Positions 44,380-56,300 of a stretch of 64,000 nt of DNA are shown piece after piece (position 1 is the first letter of the stretch; each line of letters opens with the position of its first letter). The notes beneath the pieces were generated by a model, which was not told the origin of the DNA, searched no databases, and saw only the letters and a list, made by a program, of their open reading frames with translations. The DNA is from Cristatella mucedo (Eukaryota; Bryozoa; Phylactolaemata; Cristatellidae), in NCBI GenBank assembly GCA_009760855.2, contig WPIO01000004.1, positions 13,737,501-13,801,500 on the forward strand, in the 5' to 3' direction. A program made the position numbers and the translations under genes.

Positions 44380-45672
44380 AGCATTGTTTCGGCCGAGTAA
44401 CGACCTCCTATAAATGCTGGCTTAAGCTGAGTCTGCAAGTGCTGCAGTATCTTTCAGCAGCACTTTATACTATCGATTGATAAGTTCTTCTCAAGCGCCT
44501 CTTATCTTGCCCGGACATTACTGGCACTACACTGCAATCGTTCAGATCCTATCCCATTAAATGAATGTGGGGTACTGATGTAAGAGGTCAAAGACCGTAC
44601 GGATGTATCTCGAAGCTCCGTGCTTGGTCTGCTTCTTTTCGTAATTTATACTCTCCCCCATGCTGACGTGACTGCCAAGCGAAATCTAGGATTTCACTTC
44701 TATGCAGATGACACACAGAGTACTTATACATTGATCACTCCCAGCCCTCTGGCATATCAAACTCCCAACTCCCTTGATGCATGTATTGCTGACATAAGTA
44801 AATTTAGCGGCAAACTCTCCCGAGGTTGATGACTATAAAACCAACTTGGTGAGCCGTGATGGCTCACTAGGTAAGGCGGTTAGTTTGCACGACCTCAATT
44901 CCGAGGTCGTGGGTCCGAAGCCTTTGGTGGGCGATCCTTTATGGGCGCTGCAATAGGCGGTGATAGCTATAGAAGCTCTTCTGTCGCTATACAAAAGATG
45001 CTGTCCAATCATCTAGTATAACTTACTGGTTACGGGCAAGCCAAGTGTGCCTGACATTGGAATAACGCTCAAAATTAGCCCTGCCGCCGTATTTCAAATA
45101 GAATCTGCACAAAATTTGGATGTCCTTTTTCAGAGTAACCTTTTCACCAGCGTTTGCCTTCGTTCGGCTACAAAATATTGCAAACATTCAGGTATGCTTC
45201 GACAGTAACGCCACATCCATGCATTTGAGATATCCCAGTCTCGACTTCGGTAATTTACTACTTGCAGGTCTACCAGGCTGTGCAATCCAGACGATAATAA
45301 TTAGTTCGGTACTTGGCAGCCAGGCTTATCTGTTGTGAGCATCGCAGTTGCCACATTACACCACTTCTGGCCGACCTGCATTGGCTCCCACAAGCAGCGA
45401 ATCTACTTAAATGGTTTTGCTACTCACTCCAGTCTAGCAATAAGAATCCCCACCGGGCGAGGAATACCATTTGCTATTCTGACTCAAATCGTTTAGCTAG
45501 GCCTCGAACGAATATGAAATCCTTTGGAGAACGTACCTCTAGTTTATACTACCAAAACCTGGGACTCAGTCCCGACTGACGTCAAGACATCCACTAGACT
45601 TACACCATTGAAAAAAGCCAAGTGAGTACAAATAGATTAAGTTCTCTGATGGCGCTATACAAATATAATATT
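44380..45672 (+). mobile_element. LINE relic, family 1, split by a SINE
   Basis: Plus strand. It encodes LGLLLFVIYTLPHADVTAKRNLGFHFYADDTQ (RT motif with YADD), SIL/SLDACIADI, then after the SINE CCEHRSCHITPLLADLHWLP and TNMKSFGERT. It ends in TTAAGTTCTCTGATGGCGCTATACAAATATAATATT. Stops and frameshifts throughout. Confidence 0.8.
44848..45030 (+). mobile_element. tRNA-derived SINE, family B
   Basis: GGTGAGCCGTGATGGCTCACTAGGTAAGGCGG to GATGCTGTCCAATCATCTAGTAT, diverged from the copy at 43302. Inserted in a family 1 LINE. Confidence 0.75.
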
Positions 45673-45689
45673 ACTTTGTTGTGCCCATA

Positions 45690-46340
45690 CGCCTAACCCT
45701 TTCGATCAGATCCAGAACCTAGATTTTGTTATACCTGATCAAAGTCATCAAAGTACAATTGAATATTCTATCAGTCTCGAACCTGAAAAGCAAAAGTTTC
45801 TGTCGCCAATGATCTTTTTAAAGTTCAGGAAATGGAACAGCTAGTTTGTTGTCCATAGAAGGTCTGAGGGCTGAAACGGGTGCAGGAGTTCAACTAGGTA
45901 TGAAGGAGCTGAGCCAAAGCCGGCCTTGTGGTTCAGTGTAAGATTTTGCCCTGTATCGCTGATCGACTGGGAGCCATCGCTACACCTTCAGCTAAAGAGA
46001 CAAGCGGCCAAACTTTTAGGATTCGCTGACAACCTTGCGGACATATCACCAGCTGCAGAGGCTCCATGACTTTTTTTCGATGGCACATCCACAACGGAAT
46101 CACAGTAGTCAATAGATAAAACCAAAGTTGGTAAGATTTTTAGCAAGCCAACATGGTAGACAGCTCCTAATCTTAGACAGTGAACGAACGTGAGTAATTC
46201 AGTTGACAAGCCATTTTTTTTACCCGAAGAGTCTTGACCCAAATCTCCCACACGATGCCTGTATACAACCAGTGTCTCAGTACTTCGCGGTCTCCACTAC
46301 AAGCCAACGTTTGCAGGATAAGCCTTTCGTGGTTGAAGAA
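45690..46340 (-). mobile_element. LINE relic, family 2 (minus)
   Basis: Minus strand encodes SIDYCDSVVDVPSKKS, AGDMSARLSANPKSL and, in shifted frames, LLHPFQPSDLL and LAVPFPEL. These match SRLDYCNSLLAGLPKKA and ELLHQFQPL of the copy at 29850-32200. Confidence 0.6.
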
Positions 46341-47192
46341 GAGGGCCGTTAAACTCATCGCCAGAGCATACTCATTTTGAGAGCTCTTACCAACATCTGC
46401 ACGTGAGCTGTTCATAGCCTTCAAAAATAATTACATGAATCGCTGTTTTAGTGGTTCTACCAGAATCAGAGAGAGATCTGCTGTGTACATAGAAAAGGGT
46501 AAACGAAAGCTACAAATTGACAAAAAGCGTCTATCGTAACCAAAAGACAAGTTTTGTCCGACTTCTTAACACTCGTGCCACGAGTTCTTCTTTAGAGGTT
46601 AATCTTTTGATGACCATGCTTTGGTGCATATATGGTTTGCTCCGACGATATGAGTCCGATATTGGTTATCTTTCTGCTACTTTACAAACTCACAAGACTA
46701 TGATTAACTACAGATGCGAGTCAAGAAAATCTGCTCAAACAAAACTAGCGAGCATTCTTTCCGACTCTGCAGTGTTGTTGCACATTCAAGTTGGTGCATT
46801 TTTCTTTCCCAGGTCAGAAAAAACAAGATTCCTAACATTCTGAAAAGCAACAGAATGATGTTTCAAAATGGAAAGCCCCATAGCTAGTAAGGATGAGCCG
46901 ACGACTTTCCATCACTGACAGCTCTATCGCCAGCAGGACTTAACAAGCATTGTTGAATGAGTCATCAAGCTTAGACAAGTTGATGATGCAAGCACCAAGC
47001 TGGCAATGGCTAAAAAGAGGAGCGTCGATGGTAAAGGCTTCTCCAGCGGTAATAAATATGCGGGAAGCCGAATATAGAATGCCATCATACTTCCAATAGA
47101 TCCACAAGTCCTACGCCCAGGGCATTCAGGAATCCAATGCCAAGAGCAGCAAGATAAGAGTTCCCAGGCTGAAAGGCCACGATCTTATCGCC
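46341..47192. other. SMNDC1 3-prime flank
   Basis: Contains the presumed SMNDC1 3-prime UTR (minus strand). No clear AATAAA was seen on the minus strand. A 108-codon plus-strand frame at 46517-46843 is not recognised. Confidence 0.4.
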
Positions 47193-47345
47193 CTATGATT
47201 TCTTCAAGTATTTTGCAGATGGGACAAAGTCTGTCATCGGACGACCACTGACACCGCAAGTGCCGACACCCACTTTTCCTTGTGCCATGTCAGTCGTTGC
47301 GAAAATACTCTTCTTCACCAAGCCTTTGGATGTTTTTGAAAACAC
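47193..47345 (-). CDS. SMNDC1 exon 7 (C-terminus)
   Basis: Acceptor CGCTTCAG, phase 0. It encodes VFSKTSKGLVKKSIFATTD and GKVGVGTCGVSGRPMTDF, ends KYLKKS followed by TAG. KVGVGTCG is the most conserved C-terminal block of the family. Confidence 0.94.
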   Translation of the reverse strand: MFSKTSKGLVKKSIFATTDMAQGKVGVGTCGVSGRPMTDFVPSAKYLKKS

Positions 47346-50300
47346 CTGAAGCGATAAATAATTATTGGGGAAAAATTAACCGGGCAGCAGCTCTAACGTG
47401 TTTGCTCGCAATGCCTGCATGAATAGAAAACAAAATTTGAAACTACTGGCGACCAACGTTGTAGACTATGGGATCGAGGAAACAGGTATTATTTTCCAGC
47501 CAGTCAATTAACCGCAGCGCTAACACCAGGCACGATACAATCAACAACCATTCAGTAAAGTCATTAAATAGAGCAGATTTAAAAATGCAACAGCTACTTG
47601 AGTATGAAATAGGTTCATACTTCCTTTACAGCATACGTAAGTGGCCAAAGAGAGATACCGTTTTCTGAGGGTGCTAATGCAAATGTATGATGATGATGAT
47701 GACGACGACGATGATTACCATTATTATACTAGTACTGGCTCTCAGTGAAACACAAACTGGCAGCTGCTCTGTCACATAGGCCGGAAATCACAACAGTTGC
47801 TGGAATAACAACACGTCCTGAAGGAGGCATGAAGGAAGACAACTTGCCCGGAGGCTGACTTTCATCATTTGAACATAATCTCTATAGGACGGAGATCACC
47901 GGGTTCCATCCACCACTTCGTACACTGTATTCAGTTCACACAGTGTGTGCAACTTCGATACCTCACATTTAAATAAATGTCACCACCATGAGAACGTTGG
48001 GGCGAGGGCAGCACGAGTGCTAAAGTTGCCCTGGAGTTAAGAAAATGTATTACAGCCTTCTTGTAATTTTACATGAGCATACCGGATGAAAGAATTTCAG
48101 CCACTATCCTATTGCAAACCGATTTGTGATCTATCACTGGGAGTGCATGGGGTAACGTGCTTAAGCCACACGAAACTTTACTTGAGATCAGTGCCAGTTG
48201 GCTGCAGCGTGACGAAACTAAATATGATTTATGTTTCAAGCAGATCTGTCTTGGATACCTGCTACTTAATAGTTATCAGGACTTAATAATAATAATAATG
48301 CACTTGATAAAGCGCTCTCAGAGAACTCAGTCTCTTTCTAGGCGCTTTACATTGCACACCTGCACTGCTAGCACTGATCACCATATAATCTACTTAGACC
48401 TTATTTATAAACAAAAACATACGCACTTGCAATACTGCTGAACGCCTGCGTGTTGGCTGAAGCTGATACTTGCCTTTGAATTGAAGTCCTTCCACCGGTT
48501 CTTGTCGCCTTCACGCTCTTGCTCAAGCTGCTGTATACGCTGAAGCTTCTTTAGAGCTTTTTTCTTTTTGTGTTCTCTTTCAGCTGCCATCTTATCTTTC
48601 CTGAAATACACTGCCAGCTTACATCGGTGCAGCAGCTTAAATGCTCGATGCTGAGGACTGCTCTGTGGAGGTTAAATTTCACGACACAAGGAGCTGGCCT
48701 TTATAACGAGTCTCTTCTAAACGCCAGCTATGGTTGTCTGACTGCTTCCTTCCATCAAATGTCTTGCTACAGCTGATTGCTAGTGAAGTGACGTATGACC
48801 CAGTTGGAGGCTGGTCCAACTCAAGTTGGACCAAGTAAACTCAGCTTAAGAAAAGATTAACAGCCATCGGAACTAGTTCTGAATTGGACTTTCAATCAGA
48901 AGCCAGTGATTAGAAGTCAATTATATGCTATCTTCTCGTCATTGTGTCACACAGCATCGCACTTCTATTTCCATTCTTTAATTTTGCCAGCAAAGGCTAC
49001 GTTTACAGAGCCATAGTAACTCCAAAAGTATAAGCAATGAGGATTAGCAAGGCCGTGCAAATCATGTTGCAACCGAAACCGGGCATAACCACAATTGGCC
49101 GAGTAAAGGCATGGCTTTCTGCCTGCTATTGTGGACTATTCGGCTTTGCTGGCTCTCGACACGATCCGGCTGGCCCACGAGCATAACAACGATGTAATTA
49201 AGACCTCCATAGTTTCTATAATAAGAACACTAATAAGTCGTTTGCACAGCACCCTACGAGAACTTAATCTCTGTCCAGGCACATTCGTCCATTTAAGCGT
49301 TTGGAGAAAGGCGATTTTAAGTCTAACGTTAGCACATACAGTCCTAGCACAAGTGCAATCTTGCCGGTGGCTATCAAGCTGGCTAAACACGTGTTATGAA
49401 CAAGAACATCATTACAATAACAGACTGAAGACTGGCGAAAATGCTGGATGCATGTGACTACCCATACGTACAAAGTGAGACAAAAAATGCGTTAAATCAT
49501 CTAGGCAATTACGACCTTCACTTACTTGTTGAGCTTGGTGTCTTTCCCTGCAGCACCAACGCCGCTACCAATTGGCCTCAGAGAGCTTAGCTACAGTAAA
49601 GGAAGAGATTGGCCACAGCTAAGTGTTAGGAGTCAAGGAACAGTTTGCTGGCCCGACTCGTAGCATTGCAGCATTGTGCAAACGACAGCAAAAATCCAAG
49701 AGGGTGCCAATTACAAGGGAAATTGCTATTCCTCTAGAGCAGGGGTCGGGGCAAACCTTTTCAGTCTACTGGGTTTTTTCAGGAGGTCAAGAAGGCACAC
49801 TAGGCCAGAGGAAGCCACGCCCACTCCACGAGGCCGGTGGAGTGGGCGTGGCCAGACGAACAAGCAGTCGCGGCAGACGCAGACACACGCTGCAATGATA
49901 GGGGTAGGTAGACATTTATCACCCCTGCCCGGCCCGGCATTCCAGTTTCATACAAGCCCCCGAAATTAGCTTTGAAAATAAACACTGGCCACAGTAAAGC
50001 TGCAACCAGCGGTCATGATGGGGAACAAAACCGTGACAATTCAATTAGGCCGGATCCAGCAATAAATACGTAGGAGGCATTAGGCCAGACTAGAATACTA
50101 GCTAGGCTGCGTATGGCCTAAAGACCGGAGTTTGCCGACCTCTGCTCAAGAGGATCAATTGCTGCTGCCAGATACTAAAGGGATGTCGTGACATGTCGCT
50201 AGCAAAAACAGCCGTGATGGAGAGGCATATTTCTAAAATGCAATCCTGAGTCCACGTAATGATTGAGCCCAGCCTTCCGCACTGAGGCCAATCTCTAAAA

Positions 50301-53300
50301 GAGCAAGCTGGGCAAATGAGTCGTCCACCACCCCCTTTTGATTGCCCTTTTGCACCATGTTCGTGGGCTGCCATGCATTTGCATTTAAGGCTACACAGAT
50401 AAAGGCATATTTAATAAGCATCAACGCAATTTAAATGTCAAGAGCAGGTTTGACCGATCACGTTTCTAGAAGCTACCCATAATATACACTACGGTGGGAA
50501 AACCGCTGGCACGAGTGGCGTATATTTATGCTGTGAAAACCTGGTGCATGGTAGCAAGTATATCCTTGCAAGTTGTGCAAAACATGTGGAAATATTATCG
50601 AGAGCCTCAAAACAAACACATATGCTGCTGGTATGTATGTGTTTAAAGTGATGCCGTCCCATCACGATTCTTAATGACCTCCCTTGTCTGGCCAGGCGTT
50701 AAAGCCGCAGCTTCTGCGTTGTCTTTTCTGCTCTACCACGTTCTGCTAAGCATGAGATTTACTGAAAATGTCGGCTACTGGTGTAGGCCGAACACTTCAC
50801 CTCAGCCGCATGTCAATATTTCTCTGTTGACGTTCTATGGCTTCAAATTAGGCGAGCTGCTGGGCCACAAACTCACCACCAAACAAAGATTTGCTAAAAA
50901 GTACTTCACTCGCCTGGCAGTGTGCATACGGTCGTTATCTTGCAACCAAATGTAACAACCCCTAAGCAGAGTATTTGAAGTTGAAAAATTTCGACCCAAC
51001 TTGTGTGATCGACAATAAGAAAGTTTAGTGCATTCTGACAAATTCTTGTCTAGTGCTGGTGTACTGGCCCAGTCAGTCACCTCGCTTGAACCTCAAAATG
51101 GCTAAGGAGCAATATCGACAGGCAATAGGAGAGAAATGTTTGGCCTACACCAGTAGCCGACCTTTTCAGTAAAACTCGAGCTCACTGGAATGCACTGCAG
51201 CATGAGAACCAATTCAGAAGCTAGTGGCCTCTACGTCTGGCCAGACAAGGAAGGTCATAGAGAATAGAGCAGTGGAATTACTTCACGCTAAACGCATACA
51301 CCCCAGCAGCAACGTGCTTTGTGTTTAGGCTGTCACTAAACATCTTAACATTCTTTGCATGACTGGAATTGTAGACAAGCCACTGATTACCCAAACGAAT
51401 TTACAGCCACACCGGCCATAACTTCGAGGATTTTTTGCGACTGAGTGAATCCTTGCACTTGCAGATCGTACTGTTGATTCATTCATCCATCCTAAATATA
51501 AAAAATGTCTACTAGGGTATCCGCAGAAATTGACGAATAAAGATAAGCAGTTCTTACACCAAAGTGCTAATTAATGCATGATTAAGTGTGACATGAAAGT
51601 CAAGTGTACCGACATACATAGTCAAGCACTGAAGCTTCAGCTGGCATGGAAAATGCAATTGTATCAGTTACTCCAGGCCTCATGTTTCTATTTCTTGCCC
51701 TCTCTCCCGTTAAGGTCGCTCTCACAGCGACCTCTCTCCCTAACACTCCTCTCTGCTATACAAGTCTCTCCCTAGCCTTTCCTGTATTTCCATTCTCTCG
51801 CGAACTGATACCTGCTCGAAGACGGTTCTGTGGATTAACAAGGTCTCCACCACATACATGGCACTAAGAAAAGAGGCTTACACTAGGTCAAGCTTTCTGC
51901 ATACATACTTGGCATCTGTACTCTCTCCGAAAGTGTCAAAATTACAAAATGGTCCAACCACACGAAGTGCAGCATGCTTAATGGATTCACATCTCTGACG
52001 TATGTAAAGTGAGTGCATGTACGACCTATTTCAACATTGCATACATGTTTCTCCTTTGACCCTTCTTAATTACAGTAGTTCTCCTGCTGACAGCCATAAT
52101 GAAGGCAGTAAAAACTGGCATGGCAGTACAAGCCAAAAGTACCAATCCCCAACTCGGGCAGGTCACATGACTACACCACAGTAAGCACAACTTTGATAAG
52201 CAGACAGAATCGCGATGGTGGTTACACACACAAGGTTTTGGATACCGTTGTAAGAGCCCTCCTCAGATGAGGCTACAAAAGTAACTGTATGCAATTGGCG
52301 TTGGCTAACCTTTGGCTGCGCCGGTCGATGGCATGCTTGTTCACTGGAATTAGGAAGACGAAATCTTCAGCTAACACTGTCTCGTTGCCACAAACGTTGC
52401 ACCTGGCTATTCGTCTGATAGAACCCCTCCTCGACGGGTCTTAGCTTAGGGATAAGGTACTCGAACTTCACGACCCAGATCGTGGGTTAGAGTCATGCTG
52501 CAGGCAATTATTTGTTGCTGCTGCAAGCAGGGCGCTAGCTGCTAAAGCTCTCCGGTTGCTAGATACATGAGTGTTAGCCGACCTTTACCTTTTTGCTTTA
52601 CTTTTTAGCATTGAAACTATATTGGCACGGATTTACCTAGGGCATTAGGTTGCAAAGGTGGCACCTCAAAAATTAAGAATGTTATTACCTGAGCTACTTC
52701 TGCAGTTGAATATCCAGCAAAAATCACTGAGCACGTACCATCCTCAAGAATTTCCTCAATAGCAGCCTCATAGTACCTGCAATGGAGCACACATACTACT
52801 ACTAATAATAATACAGCACTACTAACACAAGAGCAGCTACAGAAAAGCAGGAGAATAAGAAGAAAGCTAGGAAATAGGCATACATTCAATACAAAGCTAT
52901 AAGCTTAGTCGTGCGATAGCAGCACTAAATGGCAATTAATGAAGCAGCCAGGGATTTACAGACAGCCAAGATTAAGCAACAAATCTGAGTAAAAGATCCT
53001 AGACTCCCCAGCTGCAAAGGCATTTCATATGGCTGGGTAGGCCAAACAGTCAATCGCGGGGCAAGTCAAGACATTCAAACACGAGATAGGTAAATCCAAC
53101 CACACAACGGTCATGGCCAGCCCTCCCCTACCAACAATCAAGCACAGGCTGAAACATTGAGAAGAGATAGAAACACTGCGAAGAGGCAGGGGGCAGGCGC
53201 TGCGAGTTCTCTTCTACTTACTGGCCATCTTCTGACCACGGCGCCAGACACTTGTCCCCAATGCACCACTGCTTTTTGTGGCCACTGCTGCCACCTGCAG

Positions 53301-56300
53301 AGGAGCCAGCAGAGGTGCCCGGCTCTAGGGCAAGGTCACCGGCTCGGCTACCATCGCTTGCCGCTGCACCGCTGCTGCTTCCCTTCCCAGCCGACTTGCT
53401 GGTCTTGAGAAGCTCGAGAGTGAGTTCAATAACCTCCTACAGACCAGGTGGCAAAGTGCTGCTGATACCAAATCCACCAAGCAAGTGAAAAGGCTTTAAT
53501 CTTAAGGTACTGTGAACGAGCACTCTACAGCGCAGGCACACTACACAGGTGAACAGAGAATTCATGCTTCGTGCTGTTCCAATACAGATTTTGGAGGCCC
53601 ACTGTACAACACTACGTCGACAAAGGCAATTCCAATACGGGCACGTGCAAAAAACCTACTACGCCATCACACTTCTAGCCGCTCAGGCCATATGGGGGTG
53701 GGGGCTTTGTCTCACCAGCAAGTAGTCGGCCAGATTATGTAGGTACCCACGTACAGCATAGAGCTGCACCCGACCACTCTTAGACTGCAGCAAACCTCTA
53801 CAGATAGCACTGAAGTATACTCGAAGCAGTGCTAACTACACAAATATGGGTAGATTGAGATTAATACCTATGTAAAGTGCCTAGATAGAGATTGAGTTGT
53901 CTGGGGGCACTTTATCAAGTGTTATTATTATTACCTATATTAAGACGAACCACCAAAGATTTTCATTTGTCCACATTAACAGGCATAAAATACCATTAGC
54001 TAATAGCACAAAGCAATAAGCATTACAGGCAAGCCTGGTCTGCTGCCACGGTCAGCAGGCATTGTTCAACACCCATTTTCAGGTGAAAATGCCATTCCAT
54101 GAATTCATACCGTGGACTGGCTCATTTTCTGCAAGACCAGTCAGTACTGCACTTCCAAGCTCGGCCACGACTAACACTCGGTCATGCAACGGCTGCATTA
54201 ATAGTCGTAGTGTACTGATTAAAGCTGCTCAAGCAACCACGATTGCTTTACAGGATTTGCATATCGACAGCCTTCTGCCTATCAATCTTCCACTGGACGA
54301 TGTCGCAAAGCCTCTCTGGGCAGCTGGTTTTACGCATGCCACTGTGCACACACACTAAGACCCACTCTGGGTAGCTTCTCAAGTGAGTCTGACCGGCCGG
54401 TAGCTCCTCTGAGCCGACTTGGCGAGAGTAAGATTCCTTCAGCCGTATCCGTGATGATACAGTCTGCTGCCAGGATGCTACATTGCTTGCATGGGAAGAA
54501 TGGCTCACTAGGCAATTATAACAATAATACTACTAATAAGACAAGTGTATAGAACATAAAGAGAACTAAATCTCTCTTAAGGCAGTTGACGTGTATACTG
54601 TCAAGGAAGCATGTCAATAAGGCTAGTGATAACATGCCCCATGTCAGCACGAATAAGCAGAAAGAATGCTGAGAGGAACAGGTGAGATTTTAACTTCTTT
54701 TTAAACGTCAAGTAGGGTACGTCGTGGCATCAGTCGGGAATGACTTCCAGGCTTTGGGAGCATACGAACTAAAGGCACGGTCTCTATCTAAAGAAGTCGC
54801 GGTAAGTTCGAGGCACGGCTTAACGACTTGAGTCAGAAGAGCAGTGGCACGATGCCTAGCCTGATTAAGGACTAGTTCAATCGGTTTGTTATAGCTTGGA
54901 AGAAACGCTCGCCAATGTGCCATGACAGGTCTTCCTTCTCCAAGGATAGCGGGACTTTGTCCGCTCGCTGTGTTCCTTCCCTGCCGTACAGTTGCCTGTC
55001 AGTCCATTTACCACCGTGGGGTGGTTGTACGATGAGAGGCCATCAGATAGTGAGTAATTCGGATGTCAATGAATTCAAATGGCCAATTTTAATATCAAGA
55101 ATGTCACTCAACACATATAACAAACTTCTGCTAAAAGCTTAAGAGGACACCAGGATACTAGGCACGAAGGGTGGAAGTAAATACACTTGAGGTGACATGC
55201 ATCCAAATGATCAAATACAAACCTGTAGATCAGTCTGAAGTTTCTTCAGCTGCTCATTGTCCTGGTCTATTGTCAAGGCAGCTTCAACCTTAAAACGAGC
55301 ACGACAGAAGGCAACTGAAACACAAGTTGAGATGAGCCCTGAAGGCCACACAGTAAACATTTCTGGTCCACAGACAGTCACGCATCATAGCAGATACAAA
55401 GAAAATATTACAGATGCCTGTGTGAAAACAAACGCTAGGGTATTTTAAAAAAGATCAGACCGTGAAAGAATGCCACTGGAATGCTTAGCATACTTGCGAT
55501 AAATACGATCAGCAGCCTGAATTGCTGATAAATACGATCAGCATATTAGTGCAGACTAGTTAAGCAATGACAGCAGGGCTACTTAATAGATATATATATA
55601 ACGAGTAATCTACGAGTCTACTGAGCATTTGCCTGCAAGCGAATATAAGTATCAATACCTAAACACGTGTGAAGCCCCTGAAGTCAGCAACCACTAAAAT
55701 AATCAATTGGAAACAGACGAAACTACTGACTTTTGCCGGCCTGAAGAGAGCTGAACAAGCAGCTATGAAGACCTGGGGCTGATACGGTGAGACGGTGGTA
55801 ATGCAAGGCCATTTTTGCTGCAGTTCAAGGACGACCAATATTCGTGAAACAGTGTGCTTAGAACTCATTCTTGCAAGTACATATTAGCATGTAATACTAC
55901 AAGTCATATTCTACAGCATGATCACATTGCAGCGGTAATAAGCAATCCGACGTGTACATCATTGCAGGTTTTACAAAGCCACCTTCCAAGGTTTCCAGTG
56001 CCACCCAAATAAGAACACTAGCTGGTAACAATTTGACTTACAGCAGGTCCTGATGATCAAGACGACATGGACGGTATAGGACGCCTTGCATGTGCATTCG
56101 GCGAAATATGCCGCTGGGCGTCACGGGCACAGTTTGATGTTGGCCAGCAGCATAATGTTTAATTTCAATCTAGGTCTCAAACGGACCAGCGATACGGGTA
56201 AGTCTCCAGGCGAGTTCAACCAAACTGCAAGCGTAGCATCAGAAGCGATTTCTAACGTCAAAGGCTACAAATGCTTAGTATGATGTGAGCTAGGTGGCGA

